Positions 46,347 through 57,799 of a DNA stretch of 64,000 nt are shown here, piece after piece. How positions within the stretch are numbered: the stretch's first letter is position 1; each line of letters starts with the position of its first letter. Source of the stretch: Diphasiastrum complanatum (Eukaryota > Streptophyta > Lycopodiopsida > Lycopodiales > Lycopodiaceae); NCBI GenBank assembly GCA_029204225.1, contig CM055094.1:8101234-8165233 (forward strand), in the 5' to 3' direction. A program made the translations under genes and the position numbers. The notes under the pieces are model-generated. The model was given only the letters and a program-made list of their open reading frames with translations, ran no database searches and had not been told where the DNA came from.

Positions 46347-49059
46347 AATATTTATGATTGCATATCTACTAACATAGCATATGTTTAGCATTTAAAGCAT
46401 TGCATAAAGGCTTATCATTGGATTCCTTGCCAACTTTGGGATTTACGAGGTAATATTTAGTGCTACTTCTCTTAGTCCCTTACTGTGACTCTCGACTACT
46501 TTTAAGTGCATGGGGCTCTCTTTATCTTGATTGAGATTTCTAGCGACCTAATTTGACTGTCTTAAGACTATGCTATTTTTACTTGTGTACACACTCTTGT
46601 AGTGGATTACACCTTAAACTTGAAAATATCCCATCTAAATCCCAAAAATAGTTGCAGTACCAGGAAGTGTTTTTTCCCTTGGCTGGTTGCCAAAGTGCTC
46701 ATCAGGAGGATGATCTTCTCTAATGAGGCATCTCTGGGATGTGACTTCAACATTGCACAAATCGGTCTTGTTAGAGGACACTATTCAAATAACGGTTTCT
46801 CTTTCAACTTGACTGTGCAGTGAGATGATAGAATCCAAACAATGCAGTGATCTCTTATAATTTTGGAGCTGTATGTTCATAACGTTGTATTGTCACTTGG
46901 GACCTTATGAAACACCGTTTGGTCCCATTAATTACATGGTTTATGTTCAGGGCCTGATTAGCCCCCTTGAGCCACTGGAATAGGGCCCTAATTTTTAATT
47001 ATCTGCAACACGTTCTGATAAGACATGCTGGAACATAGGGGCTAATTTGTCCCTTTTTGCATTTTGGAATCTTTGAGAGCTTCTACATGGGGAAGCCTGA
47101 ACAACGATGTTTCTCTGAAGGGGGCCACAGAAAGACAGCTATTGTGAATTTTCTGCTACAATTTTCAAATGTTTAGGATGCTATGTTTGTGAATATGCCC
47201 ATAAATTCATGTTAGAGCAGAGTCTGAAGGCAGAATGTTCTTTGTGCAAGGAATTGGCTGTAACTGTGGCTTTAGAAGTATGACATTAGTGGTTATGTGT
47301 TTCTAATACCGTGATCTACATTGAAGCCAGACCCTCCATCAGAAGCATCTGGATCTTTCTTTTAGGCTTTAAGGGGCCTTAGCCCTAAGCAAGCTTCATT
47401 TTCAAATTGCAATTATTTCCTCGGCTTCTGTGGAGGGGGTAGTCCTGATTTTCATTTGTAGGCCAATTTTTGTTCTTGTGCAGGACATAGGATGCAGCTC
47501 CTTATGAAGAAGTGCATCTCCAACACTTGGGAGGTAGCGAGAAGTGCCTCGTTGACCTTATAAGTGTTTTGATCGAATGGTCTTAATTGTGCAAAGCATC
47601 TTCTTTTACTATTTGTCATTGATTTTTTGGATGTGAAACAGCTTTGGATGATTACTGATAATTTGTGCTTATTGTGAATATGAGTGCAAAGAAGAGGTCT
47701 GTTTGGAGGAATTTTGGACCTCTTTTTAGTTTGCTCTCTTTGTGAAATTTAATAGCATATTGAGGAGATTGTGGCCATAATTCACATCTTGACATGTTTT
47801 TCTAGTCAGTACTTTTGCCATTATTTTACAGAACTTTAAAGAGACGACTTTGCAAGTTTTTCAGTTCTCAACAAGATTTTGCCTTCATATCATTGTTTTC
47901 TGCACCGAATGGATTTGCGGGAATTTACTTTGCTGTCGGCTTGATAAATTGGTAAACCACGAAAGAGTTCTCATTAAGAAGTTACTTGTATGGCCAATGT
48001 GAAGGAAGCTGATCATTTGCTACTTAGGTGTGCAGCAGCTAAGTGCTCTATTTATTGTTCTAAAGACAACAATAGGTCTGAAAGGCAAGTGCCTCTGCTT
48101 GCATTTCACTTATTATTAAAAGGATGAGTGATTTTTCCTTCTGGTATTGGACAAAACTTGAACCCATCAAGCTTTCCCAATAATAGATCGACTTCTTTTC
48201 AAGGTCAAATCCACATAAGAGGCCAGAAAATATAGATCAGCATCGACATCCAAAGCCTCTCAGCATCAAAATATGGCAGATGGTTCAAGATGGATCATCG
48301 TACTTTAGAGTGAGATAGAATCTTCTATTGAATGGTCTTGGAGCTGTTATCATCCTTAGTCAACTAAAGTCTGAGTTATCTATGTTGCCAAGGATAATTT
48401 CAAAATATGAGAATGCTTCCTAGATGCAACAAAATGTCTGAGTTGATTGTTTCACAGTGCACATTAATCTTGTGGGTAAAACCCTTCGGAGAATTAATCC
48501 AAAGAGATGATGGATTGGTTTATGCATAATTGAAGAAAATCATTTCTTTGTGTTCAAACAGTTTAAGTTTTCTTTTGGTTTATGTATGTTATGTTTGGAA
48601 GATATAGCATGCAGTTTGTATAAAGTAGGTGTACCTTGTTGTGACAAGTCACATGTTTTTACAATACTTTTGACCATAGTTGCCTAGAAATGCGTTCCTA
48701 GGAAAAAAAAACGTTCTAGAAATGCATTTTCGGATCTAGAATCGCAAAAGAAAAACATAGATATCAAAAAATTTGACCCCCCTCCTCGCCGCCAAAAACA
48801 CGCCAGCCGTGGAGGGGGTTTTGAGAGCCAATGTGAGTTAATGGAGGCGGTTTTTGCGAGTAAGCAATCGGCGTCCATCTACTCGTCAATCCAAGGGTGA
48901 TGCACACAATTGAGAGCATGGTTTAGGCTACCCTAGTTCCAACCGTGGCAGCAAGGCCTAGTTCAGGTCCAAGAGTATCATAGGAGCATGTGGGATCTTG
49001 GTGGAAAGAGGGAGGTGAAGTGAGTTGGTTCGACAAGTCGAAGACTCTAAGCGACTTAT
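46347..49059. other. Downstream of CNX2; nothing recognised
   Basis: Presumably holds the CNX2 3' UTR near its start. Open frames are short and unsupported. No LTR or RT motif was seen until the LTR that begins about 49060. Confidence 0.45.
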
Positions 49060-49891
49060 CAAGCACACCGGAATAAACCTCATTTTCTAATGCATGACTA
49101 CGCCTATTAATATTGAACAAAGCTATAATGACCAAAGTCACGTTCAATCTTTTAGCAACCAACTTTGAAATCGTTAGCACTAAAGTGATTTTGTAGCCAA
49201 ATAATGATGTATTGCAATGAACAAGCAAAACGATAAGAGATTTATCAGTTATAAATAACTACAGGGAAGCATACATTTTGACATGATACTGAATGCAATA
49301 AAAGGTAAATTGATTCAGTAAGTAGCATGTACAAATAAGATGATGAGAGCACAAAACAATTGCGGATAAAAATCGTGTACTCTAAGCTAACTCCGAGTAA
49401 TTGAAACTCTATATGATGCACTTCCGCTGATAAATAGTGAGCACGAATAGCAATACTCTAATAGAACTCTAAAAGAAACTTTTAAAGAGAAAGAGAGTTA
49501 TAGAAGTCTATAATGATCAGCTATTTATACTAAAGCAATTAACGCGTATCCAATAGGACATCTAATTAGGTCGCAGATCACAATAGCCAGATGTCGTAAT
49601 GCGTTGGCATCCATCCAGTTAGGACTTCTCGGAAATCTACTTGGGCAAGTCTTTAGCTTCATATCAAGTGGAACAATAACTGTCTTTCATCGACTACTTA
49701 TCGACTTTCGTCGACGTCGTCAATATGTCGGATGATGTCCGATATTTCAAAGCCACTTGTTGAGCGATTCTCGAGTATTTTTGCAGATTGTGTAGAAACA
49801 TGAATAGAACTGCAAAATTGGATAATAGAGTGGATGAAGATTAAAGATCGATTATTCGATTGAGTCACTCCAAGAATAGAATAATCCAACA
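49060..49891 (-). repeat. Solo-like LTR of the copia A/B superfamily
   Basis: The minus strand starts TGTTGGATTATTCTA at 49891, like LTR A. Its 3' part (about 49085-49452) matches LTR B at 23525-23919. No primer site or coding sequence adjoins it. The left edge is approximate. Confidence 0.65.
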
Positions 49892-51402
49892 AATATGTGG
49901 TAGTGGATCAATGGCAGTAGGGCCTTCTCGTCCCATGTCCCTCGTTGTTGTCAACAACATATGCACCACATGCTTCGACATATTCTAATAGAGAGGGGGT
50001 TTATTCATAGATTGATTCTAAATTAATTTATCCAGGGTAATAAACTGTCCATGGCTAAGATTCTTGAGTCTAATAAACTGCATGTTGAGGAGTGGTGTCC
50101 TTTATTACACTCATCCTCCTGTGGAATCTGTAGTTATGAATATAGAATGGAGCTGCAGCGGTAACAAACTCTCTATTAGTAAGCAGTCCTTGAAGTTGGA
50201 AGATCAGTCATCTGTTAAGAATTTACTACTCCCTACTCGTGGACTGTAACCCTGGAAGGATTTGCAACCCTTGGTTACAGAACTCTAGATTTTTTATCAA
50301 TGATGGCTGTCCCACAGTAGTAAGGCCTGTACTGAATCAACAGGGTGATGTATTGATTGATCAACTGACTGAAAGTTAATGACAGCAGTTGGTAACTATT
50401 TGGACCTTCCTCGCTGAAATCCTGGACAGCTTGAGTTGGGATAAGGCGCTGGAGCTGTGATCAACTACCTGATTCTACCTTACCTTGACTGGTACCACAG
50501 CGATGGTTGTTCAGAAGTGCTTGAGTTGTAGGAGCACTGGGTGGATAATAATAGGGAGAAATTGTTGAAGTTCGAAATCATGCAACCTGCCTTTCTTCCC
50601 TTAAAATCACCTGAGAGCTGCCTGTGAAAACTTCTGGTAATTATGATCTTCATTGAGTGATTGCTGCTAGGGGGTTTGAACTAGAAAGGTGCGTCTGAAA
50701 AAACGTCGATGGCAATTGATTTAACGAGCTGTAGAGGGCTGAGAAGAGCACGACGTCTGGCTGTTGTGATTTGTAGCTTCGTGTTGGGTGGACGTGACCC
50801 TGCCTCTCGAGATCCTGCTATTTCCGAAATCCCTGCTTCTGTCTCTCTCTCAAGAAGGGGCCTTCTGTCTGTCTCTCTCTCGAGAAGGGGCCGCCGTGGG
50901 AAGCACAAACATCTTTAGGTGTTTGTTTTTAGGGTTTTTGAGAAAGGGGGGTGGGGGAAATTGCTCGCCATAAGGATTTGGTTATGGTTTTTTGCATGGT
51001 TGAAAAAAAAAAACTCTTGCATTGGGAATCTAATTGTTGGTTATCCGTAGTTGAGCTATTTTTTCCATGTGAAGAGAGTCTTTGATTGGTAATGAGTTTT
51101 CCATTCGTCGGCCACTTTTCCAAAAAAGGCATGAGAATTAAGTTGAGCCTAAATACATAAACCATAAGGAAAAAAGCCAATATCGATCTAGAAAAAATGA
51201 TTTTAGTAAATCTGACTGGATTGATAAGGGTGAATGAATTAGATTCATTAAGCCATAATCGTTGGAGGTAACAATATAAAATATGCTAGCCTAACAGGCC
51301 ATCTATGAATTCGGTTCATAGATTTAGGATTGAGAGCAAGATATTCGTTCCTCATGAGTTACCTTTCCAAAAAACCGGTACCCGGTCAAAGAAAATTTTT
51401 GG
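49892..51402. other. Unassigned; small CT-rich tandem repeat
   Basis: No gene recognised. A frame at 50709-50918 is Arg/Ser-rich because of two tandem copies (50837-50862, 50863-50892) of a TCTCTC...AGAAGGGGCC unit and is probably not a protein. Confidence 0.4.
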
Positions 51403-51457
51403 AACTGTGTTTGGTGGTGACTAAACTTTGGAAGTTTAGTCACCACCAAACACAGTT
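51403..51457. repeat. Perfect palindrome with 26-bp arms and 3-bp loop
   Basis: 51403-51428 is the exact reverse complement of 51432-51457, with loop TGG. The arm motifs GTGTTTGGTGGTGACTAAAC resemble MITE terminal inverted repeats common in plants, here reduced to the two ends. It would form a very stable RNA or DNA hairpin. Confidence 0.9.
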
Positions 51458-51899
51458 TTTCCCAGATTGAAAGTTAAAATTGAATTTTTCCTTTTCTGTT
51501 GAATTCCAAACTTGGGTTAAAGTTTGAAATATGTTACTTGTCCATGATATTTCTAATTGATATTGATCGTTGGAAATGGATCAAGTTCACGTTTGTGAAA
51601 GATACTTGTCAAAATTGATTTTAAAACTGTCAAACAAAAAGAAATAACCAAATAACATGAGTGAGGATAGAACTCTTTATCCGATAAGTGGAATCTTGTT
51701 TGGATACAGTTTAAGAGTTTCTAAAATCCTATGAGTAGGATTTCCATTCATGTAATTTTGTAATTTAAGTTTGGATGGTTTTGTTAATAATGGCGGAGTA
51801 ATGCCAAACTAGTCAATAAAAAAAAAAACAGTTCAATTTTATTGGAGAATTTGTAATTGATAGGAACTGATCAAAAGTATAAAACTGATTTCACTTCCA

Positions 51900-54800
51900 A
51901 TTAAATCCTATGGTGAATTATATTCAAAAGATCAGACTAGTAGTGTTTTTCATACTAGTAGATGATTTTTGATATATCAAATATTCAACCCAGGTATAGG
52001 ACAGAAATGAAATTGTTATAGATTTTTTCCTACAGTAATTAAATTTTAAACATTTACTAATGTCGTTACGTCTTCTTGATACCTTAGCTGAAAGATTTTC
52101 AGGGAATTGAAAATTCTAAGGAGGGAAGAAGAGTGGACATTAGAGTTAGTAAGTGCGATCGAGAAATGTATTTCGCAGTTAGAATTTTGGTAATCCCAGT
52201 AAATAATTGCTTAATTAATTTCCTGGATTAAGTTCATTAAATTAAATTCGTAACTGATATCTTTGTAACCATTGAGTTATCTGCAGTTTTGGATGTCAAT
52301 TTTGATGTTAGAAGTAGAATTTGATACATGGATTACATTGGATCTATTAATTGATAGAAGCTTGAGTTAATACTCTTGGATCCATGGGGATTCGAAGCTT
52401 ATCATTAATCTGAAAGGATCAGAATGTAATATTGAACCATGTTAATTCTTCTGTTTAGATCACAAGATCAGGTGTGAATTTGTGGTATCCATTTGATGGG
52501 CATGCCAATCATCCAAATAAATGGATTCTCCAGTGTTTGGGAACAAGAGATAATATCCTATATGGATTATGGGACAGCTAGTTGATCAGTGGATCTCTAG
52601 AATATCAGATAAGGCGATTAAGGATTTTTCTGGAAGGAAAAGCTGATGGTATGGGACGTCATTGATTTTGGAAAGAAAATTCTAGGACTATAAAGATTTG
52701 ATGATCAATGGTGTGTTTTAGTACCTAGTCGCGATATGGAAAAGAAGAAAATCATTCGATCAAATGTGGAGTATTTTGGAAAATTTTGAGGTTTAATCTA
52801 GATCCCAAAGTGGTATCTCATTATTTACAAAATCAGAGGCCCTCAAATCTATTTCTTGCTTTCGTAATTAATCCTTTACTTCTTAGTAATTTCTCAAATA
52901 TGGACATCAGACTGGTTATATGATTCTTTCCGGCATGAAGTTATTCTTCTGAAAGACTGTTATGTCATATAAATTACTACTTGTGTGAATAGACTTGGAA
53001 TTCAGATAAATTCTAAGGTTAAAATGTTTCAATTTCTTAAACCTAGAATATCTCTGGTGCATAAATGGATTTCGATGGAATAGTAGTTTCTATCACTCAG
53101 AGTGAAAATATTTGATGGAGAAGTCTTGTTTGTAATAGGGTGATCCTTTAGTGGAAACACTTATTACTGACTTTTCTTGGATTGAGATATTTTCATATAT
53201 CATCTTTCCAGTTAACTTTTATGGAAATTTATAATTTCCTTAAAAGGAGGAGTGAAGTGGTGGGATAAAATTCTATTTGGGAATCTGTTGGTTGCATAGT
53301 TTTCGGAAGAGAACCAACTGTGGTATAGAAATGAGATTTGGTCTGAAAGTAATTTCGGACAGATTCAGAGTAAGATACCTAATTGGAACTTTTCAAAATA
53401 AGAGAAATTCTCTAGGGATTGTGTGGACAATCTGGAACAAGTTTGGAATTTGAATCATTATCTATAAGTAGTACAGTAAAAGGTCAAAAGTTACTAATTC
53501 CATTTTGATTGAAATAGAAGTAAGTTTGATAGAATTTGAGTCTGAGAGTTCTATATTGGATCAACCTAATCTTAGTTTAAGTACTAGGATCAGAGAGGGG
53601 TTAATCAGTGGGAGAAATTATGTAATTAGAGGTAAGTGGGATTGGAAAACTATTGAGAGTGAATTTTATTCGTCTCAGAGATTTCCTGGATATGTTATTT
53701 ACTCATGAGAAATAGAAAATATTTTGTAGCTGAGTTACAAGATCTCAGTGAGATATGTGAGTAACATATGTGGGTTCTGGAAGAATCTGCCAGATAAGAA
53801 TGTGTTTATGTACTGGGTCATAGTGAGATTATTCACGTATGTGCATGATTAATCTTGTATAAATCTACTGTGTATTCCTGGTTACTAGAGTTATTTGGTG
53901 CACTTAACCTAGTCGGTGAACATGAACATATGATCAAGTATTGTTTTGACAAATACTTGCAGAGTTAACAAATCTTTGTATGAAAGATTTATGGATTAGC
54001 TTATAAATGGTTTGGATGAAGATCTAAATGTGGTGTCATACTAGTATAATTAAGATTTGCACCAAGACATTTGAGATTTTTGAATCATTGGCAATTAACT
54101 TGAGTAGTTGATTACTCCAGGATGAAGTTAATTGGTAAAACAATCAGTGTGTCAGTGTGATGTGGATTCACCGGGAACTGATGGTTTTGAATCATATTGC
54201 TTGTAAAACGCAAGATTAGTGAATCATTTTGGTTCATCAGTTAAAATTGTGTGCATTGGATATACATTATTCTTGGGATAGATTATTCCTTAGTTGAGGA
54301 AAAGACTCAGCTCATTAGTGATTGTATTCCAGAGAGCTCAATTGGATAACGAATCATAATGGATCCAAGAATAATAATTGAATTGATATTCAGCAGGACT
54401 TTGGGTATCTAGATGTGATTCTGGTTTGTAATCTAAAGTTTTTGTAGTTGAAGATGATTGTCATTGTGGTATGCGTTCAGTCTTTAATTACCAGTGGTTT
54501 CTAGACCTTGAATCTTGCACTTTAGTTAAAGAATCATGTTTTGGAAGTAATCCTAAATCCAGTATTTTCTTAATAGAAAGATTTTGGAATGACTCTTACT
54601 TTTACTGAGTTATGTGGACATATACTCCAATATCCTATAAATGATTAAGTATGGTTTTGGGATTCCAAAAAATTATGATTGACGAATCATATGAATCTAA
54701 ATATCTATGATTGACGGATCATAAATAGATACTTAATTATTGTCAGAGGACTATAAGGAATTGTAATGGTTCTTAAGTGTGATGATTAATTCTTGATCTA

Positions 54801-55595
54801 TTAATTGAGTAAGAATTCAGATCAGTGTTTTGAATCTCTCTACTCCAGTATCTTATTGAGAGCCTATGGATCTCACAGATATTCTCACAAGATAAATTAT
54901 CTTATTTGTGGAGAATTTAATTTATCTAGTGGATGCTATTCTGCTACAGTTTATGGTCTGCAGATGCTTGAGTACAATTCTTCATTTGATTGGATCTCCG
55001 GTTATTGTAGGAGACTGACAAATCTATTAAGATGAATGAATGTTATTTTCTTGCATTTGGTGCTAGAAATATGAGCATTTAACTCAAAAGAGTATCTGGG
55101 ATACTCAGATTGAGTTTTATCATTCTATATCTTAATGATTCTCCTAGAGATTCTAGTTGAATGAATTATCATATCTTGGAATTGAATTCTAAGGATAGTT
55201 GTACTTGAAAGTTGTTTATAAATTGTCTACCAGACTTTGTAGATAATTTCAGACTGTAATTATTATTATTTTTCTTTAACTTTAATCTCCTAAGTTAGGG
55301 AATATTTCACTCAGTGTTTCATGTAAGTGTTTTACATGAAGGTGATATTACTAACTTGTGTTGAGTGTAACCCTGTTGAGAAAATATATCTCTTAATGTA
55401 CTTTTCCAAACTAGAATTTGTACTCCAGAGCAGAGATTAACGGTTGAAAACAGTTTTTCTCTGAGTACTTGTTTGATATGAAAGTCAGATTAGGATAATG
55501 ATTTTCTCAGTTAATACTGAAAGTTAAAGGAACTGTAATTCTTTCCTGTTCTTTGGAGCTTCTCTAAGGATAGAAGCAGTTTAAGGAGGGGAGAA
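51900..55595 (+). repeat. Long non-coding repeat, copy 1 (internal region of an LTR element)
   Basis: Collinear with 57800-60830 at an offset of about 5.63-5.68 kb. Anchors: TGGTATCTCA at 52811/58492; GTAACATATG at 53761/59428; TGATTGACGAATCATA near 54677/60309; TAGGAGAC at 55007/60643. No frame exceeds 76 codons, and none is conserved between copies. It ends in a purine tract and an LTR start, so it behaves like the inside of a non-autonomous LTR element (LARD type) or a totally decayed Ty3 element. The left end is approximate. Confidence 0.7.
55581..55595 (+). other. Polypurine tract before LTR E
   Basis: TTAAGGAGGGGAGAA directly precedes TGTTATGGCC at 55596. Confidence 0.75.
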
Positions 55596-56065
55596 TGTTA
55601 TGGCCATATTCGGTTAAGGACCTAGAATAGTCCTAATATGGTAGACCGGCCCTCCAATGTTCGAGATTATTGGTCACGCCGAGATTTAATTCCGTGTTGA
55701 GGCCTGTTTGTAACTAATTACCTTGAGAGGACCTAGACACTCTAATTGAGACATATGGAGTATTGCATGTCTGTGTGACATATATAGGCAGGAGGACTGC
55801 ATGAAGAGATGAGACCTATTTATAGTTGACCTACATGGGGGTTGCATGGTTTCATGCATAGGACTTTACTCTCTATATAATGAGGTGGGGATTCTCCCGT
55901 TGACATATTGGATTTAGTTTACCAGTTTCTCTCTTCTCCTCTTGCTTCACATGGCATGGCTTGGGGGCTAGATCCAATTTTGATCTAGGATTGGTTGGGC
56001 GGTTTGGCTCCATAGTCTCTCCTATTGTGTTCTTCTATCCTCATCTTAGGGGTTATCCCTTTGGG
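55596..56065 (+). repeat. LTR E, 3' LTR of the long non-coding repeat
   Basis: Begins TGTTATGGCCATATTCGG after the purine tract and contains a TATATAATGAGG box near 55875. It ends at about 56042-56070, where minus-strand RNase H sequence of another element begins. No second copy in the window fixes the right end. Confidence 0.55.
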
Positions 56066-56069
56066 TCTT

Positions 56070-56640
56070 TATAATATGTATCCACTCGTGGACTTTCGAT
56101 CATCCAAGTCTCCTCCCCAATCTGAGTCTACATATCTTGTCATGAATTCCTTATCAGCTCTGTATGTGAGGCCCAAGTTCGTTGTTTCTTTCAAATACCT
56201 TATTACCCACTTTGCAGCCTGGCAATGCCCTTCTCTTGGGTTGCTGAGGAGTTGGTTGAGCTTGGTTACTACTACCCCTAGATCTGGCCTTGTACACACC
56301 ATGGCATACATCAGGCTGTCTATAAAGTTTCTGTAGGGTTTTCCCTTCATTTTATCCATGTCTTCTTGTCTGCTGGGACTCAATTCTTTACTTAGTCTTG
56401 AGTCAGGGTTTAATGGTATTCTCACAAGGGAACACTCCTGCATTCTAAACTTCTCAATCAATGCACTTATGTACATGCTTTGTCTCATCCAAGTCAATCC
56501 CCTATCTCTATCCCTAATGATTTGTATTCCCAAGCAACAGTGAATTCCTCTCAGATCTTGAAAAGCATGCTTCACACATGAATTAGTGAATCCAAACCCA
56601 ATTTTCCTTGACAAAACAACACTCCTAGAAATGACCTGGT
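56070..56640 (-). pseudogene. Copia D' RT/RNase H fragment
   Basis: Minus frame with GIHCCLGIQIIRDRDRGLTW and IEKFRMQECSLVRIPLNPDS, then FIDSLMYAMVCTRPDLGVVV, AKWVIRYLKETTNLGLTYRA and YVDSDWGGDLDDRKSTSGYI (RNase H start with catalytic D). It is cut off at LTR E. On the other side it is fused to the untranslated leader of the D family, so gag, protease, integrase and most of RT were lost in one deletion. Confidence 0.82.
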
Positions 56641-57207
56641 CTTCTCTTTCAAACTGTTTCAATGCACAAAGCACTCCTTTGAACAACAACAAATGTTTTC
56701 GAAGAGAAATCACAAAGATTTGAAACTTCTAAAAAAATTCTCTTCTAGCACTTATACCAAACAAATCAACACATAGAATCATGAATTCTTGATCAACATA
56801 TGATCTATCCTCAATCTAATGACTCTTGCCACTTCCTAAGATTGAAACACACTCAAATGAAGTCCAAAAACCTCACTATCTAGAGATCCAATCAGAATTA
56901 GGGTTTTGACAAAATCACAAAAAATTGAATATTCTAAATCTACATACAAATGCTTAAAATTTTGATATGCAATCTATTAGCCACCACTTTCCAATGATCC
57001 AAAAATCGGCCATATCCAACATGTGAATTCAAAAATCAGAATTGATCAAGTTTATTAACCGATATAGGTTTTGATCTACAAAAGATCCAATCTACAAATG
57101 CAAGACACTCGATTTTGGGGTACAATCCAATCTAGCATGCTCTAGCATTGATATCTTCTCCAAATCATTGATGGATGTGATTTCATCCTTCATTAACTGA
57201 AACACAA
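56641..57207 (-). other. Leader of copia D'
   Basis: Diverged copy of the D leader (21635-22217); both contain the ATGATCTATCCTCAATCTAA and AATTAGGGTTTTGACAAAAT blocks. Confidence 0.75.
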
Positions 57208-57219
57208 GTTTTGATACCA
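57208..57219 (-). other. Primer binding site of copia D'
   Basis: Minus strand TGGTATCAAAAC directly at the LTR edge. Confidence 0.8.
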
Positions 57220-57645
57220 CGTGAAAGATTTGAGATCAATTCAGATTTTTGGTTACAAAACAAGCTACTCCATCAATCTTGCCAATGTAGAAAAATCAAC
57301 ATCTACACACAAAATAGAATGCAAACTCTAATAGAACTTGATCAAACGTGAATAAAAACATAAAGTATTGTTGTTCTTCATACATTTCCAGCAAGCTACT
57401 ATATTTCACACGTGTGAACCTGAAAATAACAAATATAGATCATTCTACACGTAGAATTGCAAGATATCACAAGTATAGTGCACCAATGGATAGTAGAACC
57501 CAAGAGAACCATGTATAAGCATGAAATGAGATAGAGAAGAGAGAAGATCTGCTTCTCCACGAGTTAATTCTTTTATAACATGTCCAAACCCACTTGGCTT
57601 TTCCTCCAAAATGTAAACCCTACTATTTTTTGGTCTAGATTCAAT
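57220..57645 (-). repeat. LTR of copia D', 5'-truncated
   Basis: Matches 22230-22690 of LTR D; terminal TG (in + orientation) mutated to CG. Similarity stops at 57645. Confidence 0.8.
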
Positions 57646-57799
57646 GTACCCACCATCGTAGTACTCGGATCCAAATTTTTAGATTTTCTATTAGGTTCAG
57701 GCGACTTTAACGATGTAATACTTAAGGTAGTGTAGTCAAAAGGGTAACAACCAAGCATTTACTTGTGTCAATGGAGTTTTTGGGGCCTTCGTTGATGAA

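Noticed and set aside
50709-50918. Arg/Ser-rich 69-codon frame as a small gene
   Set aside because: Driven by a CT-rich tandem repeat; overlapping frames on both strands are equally open.
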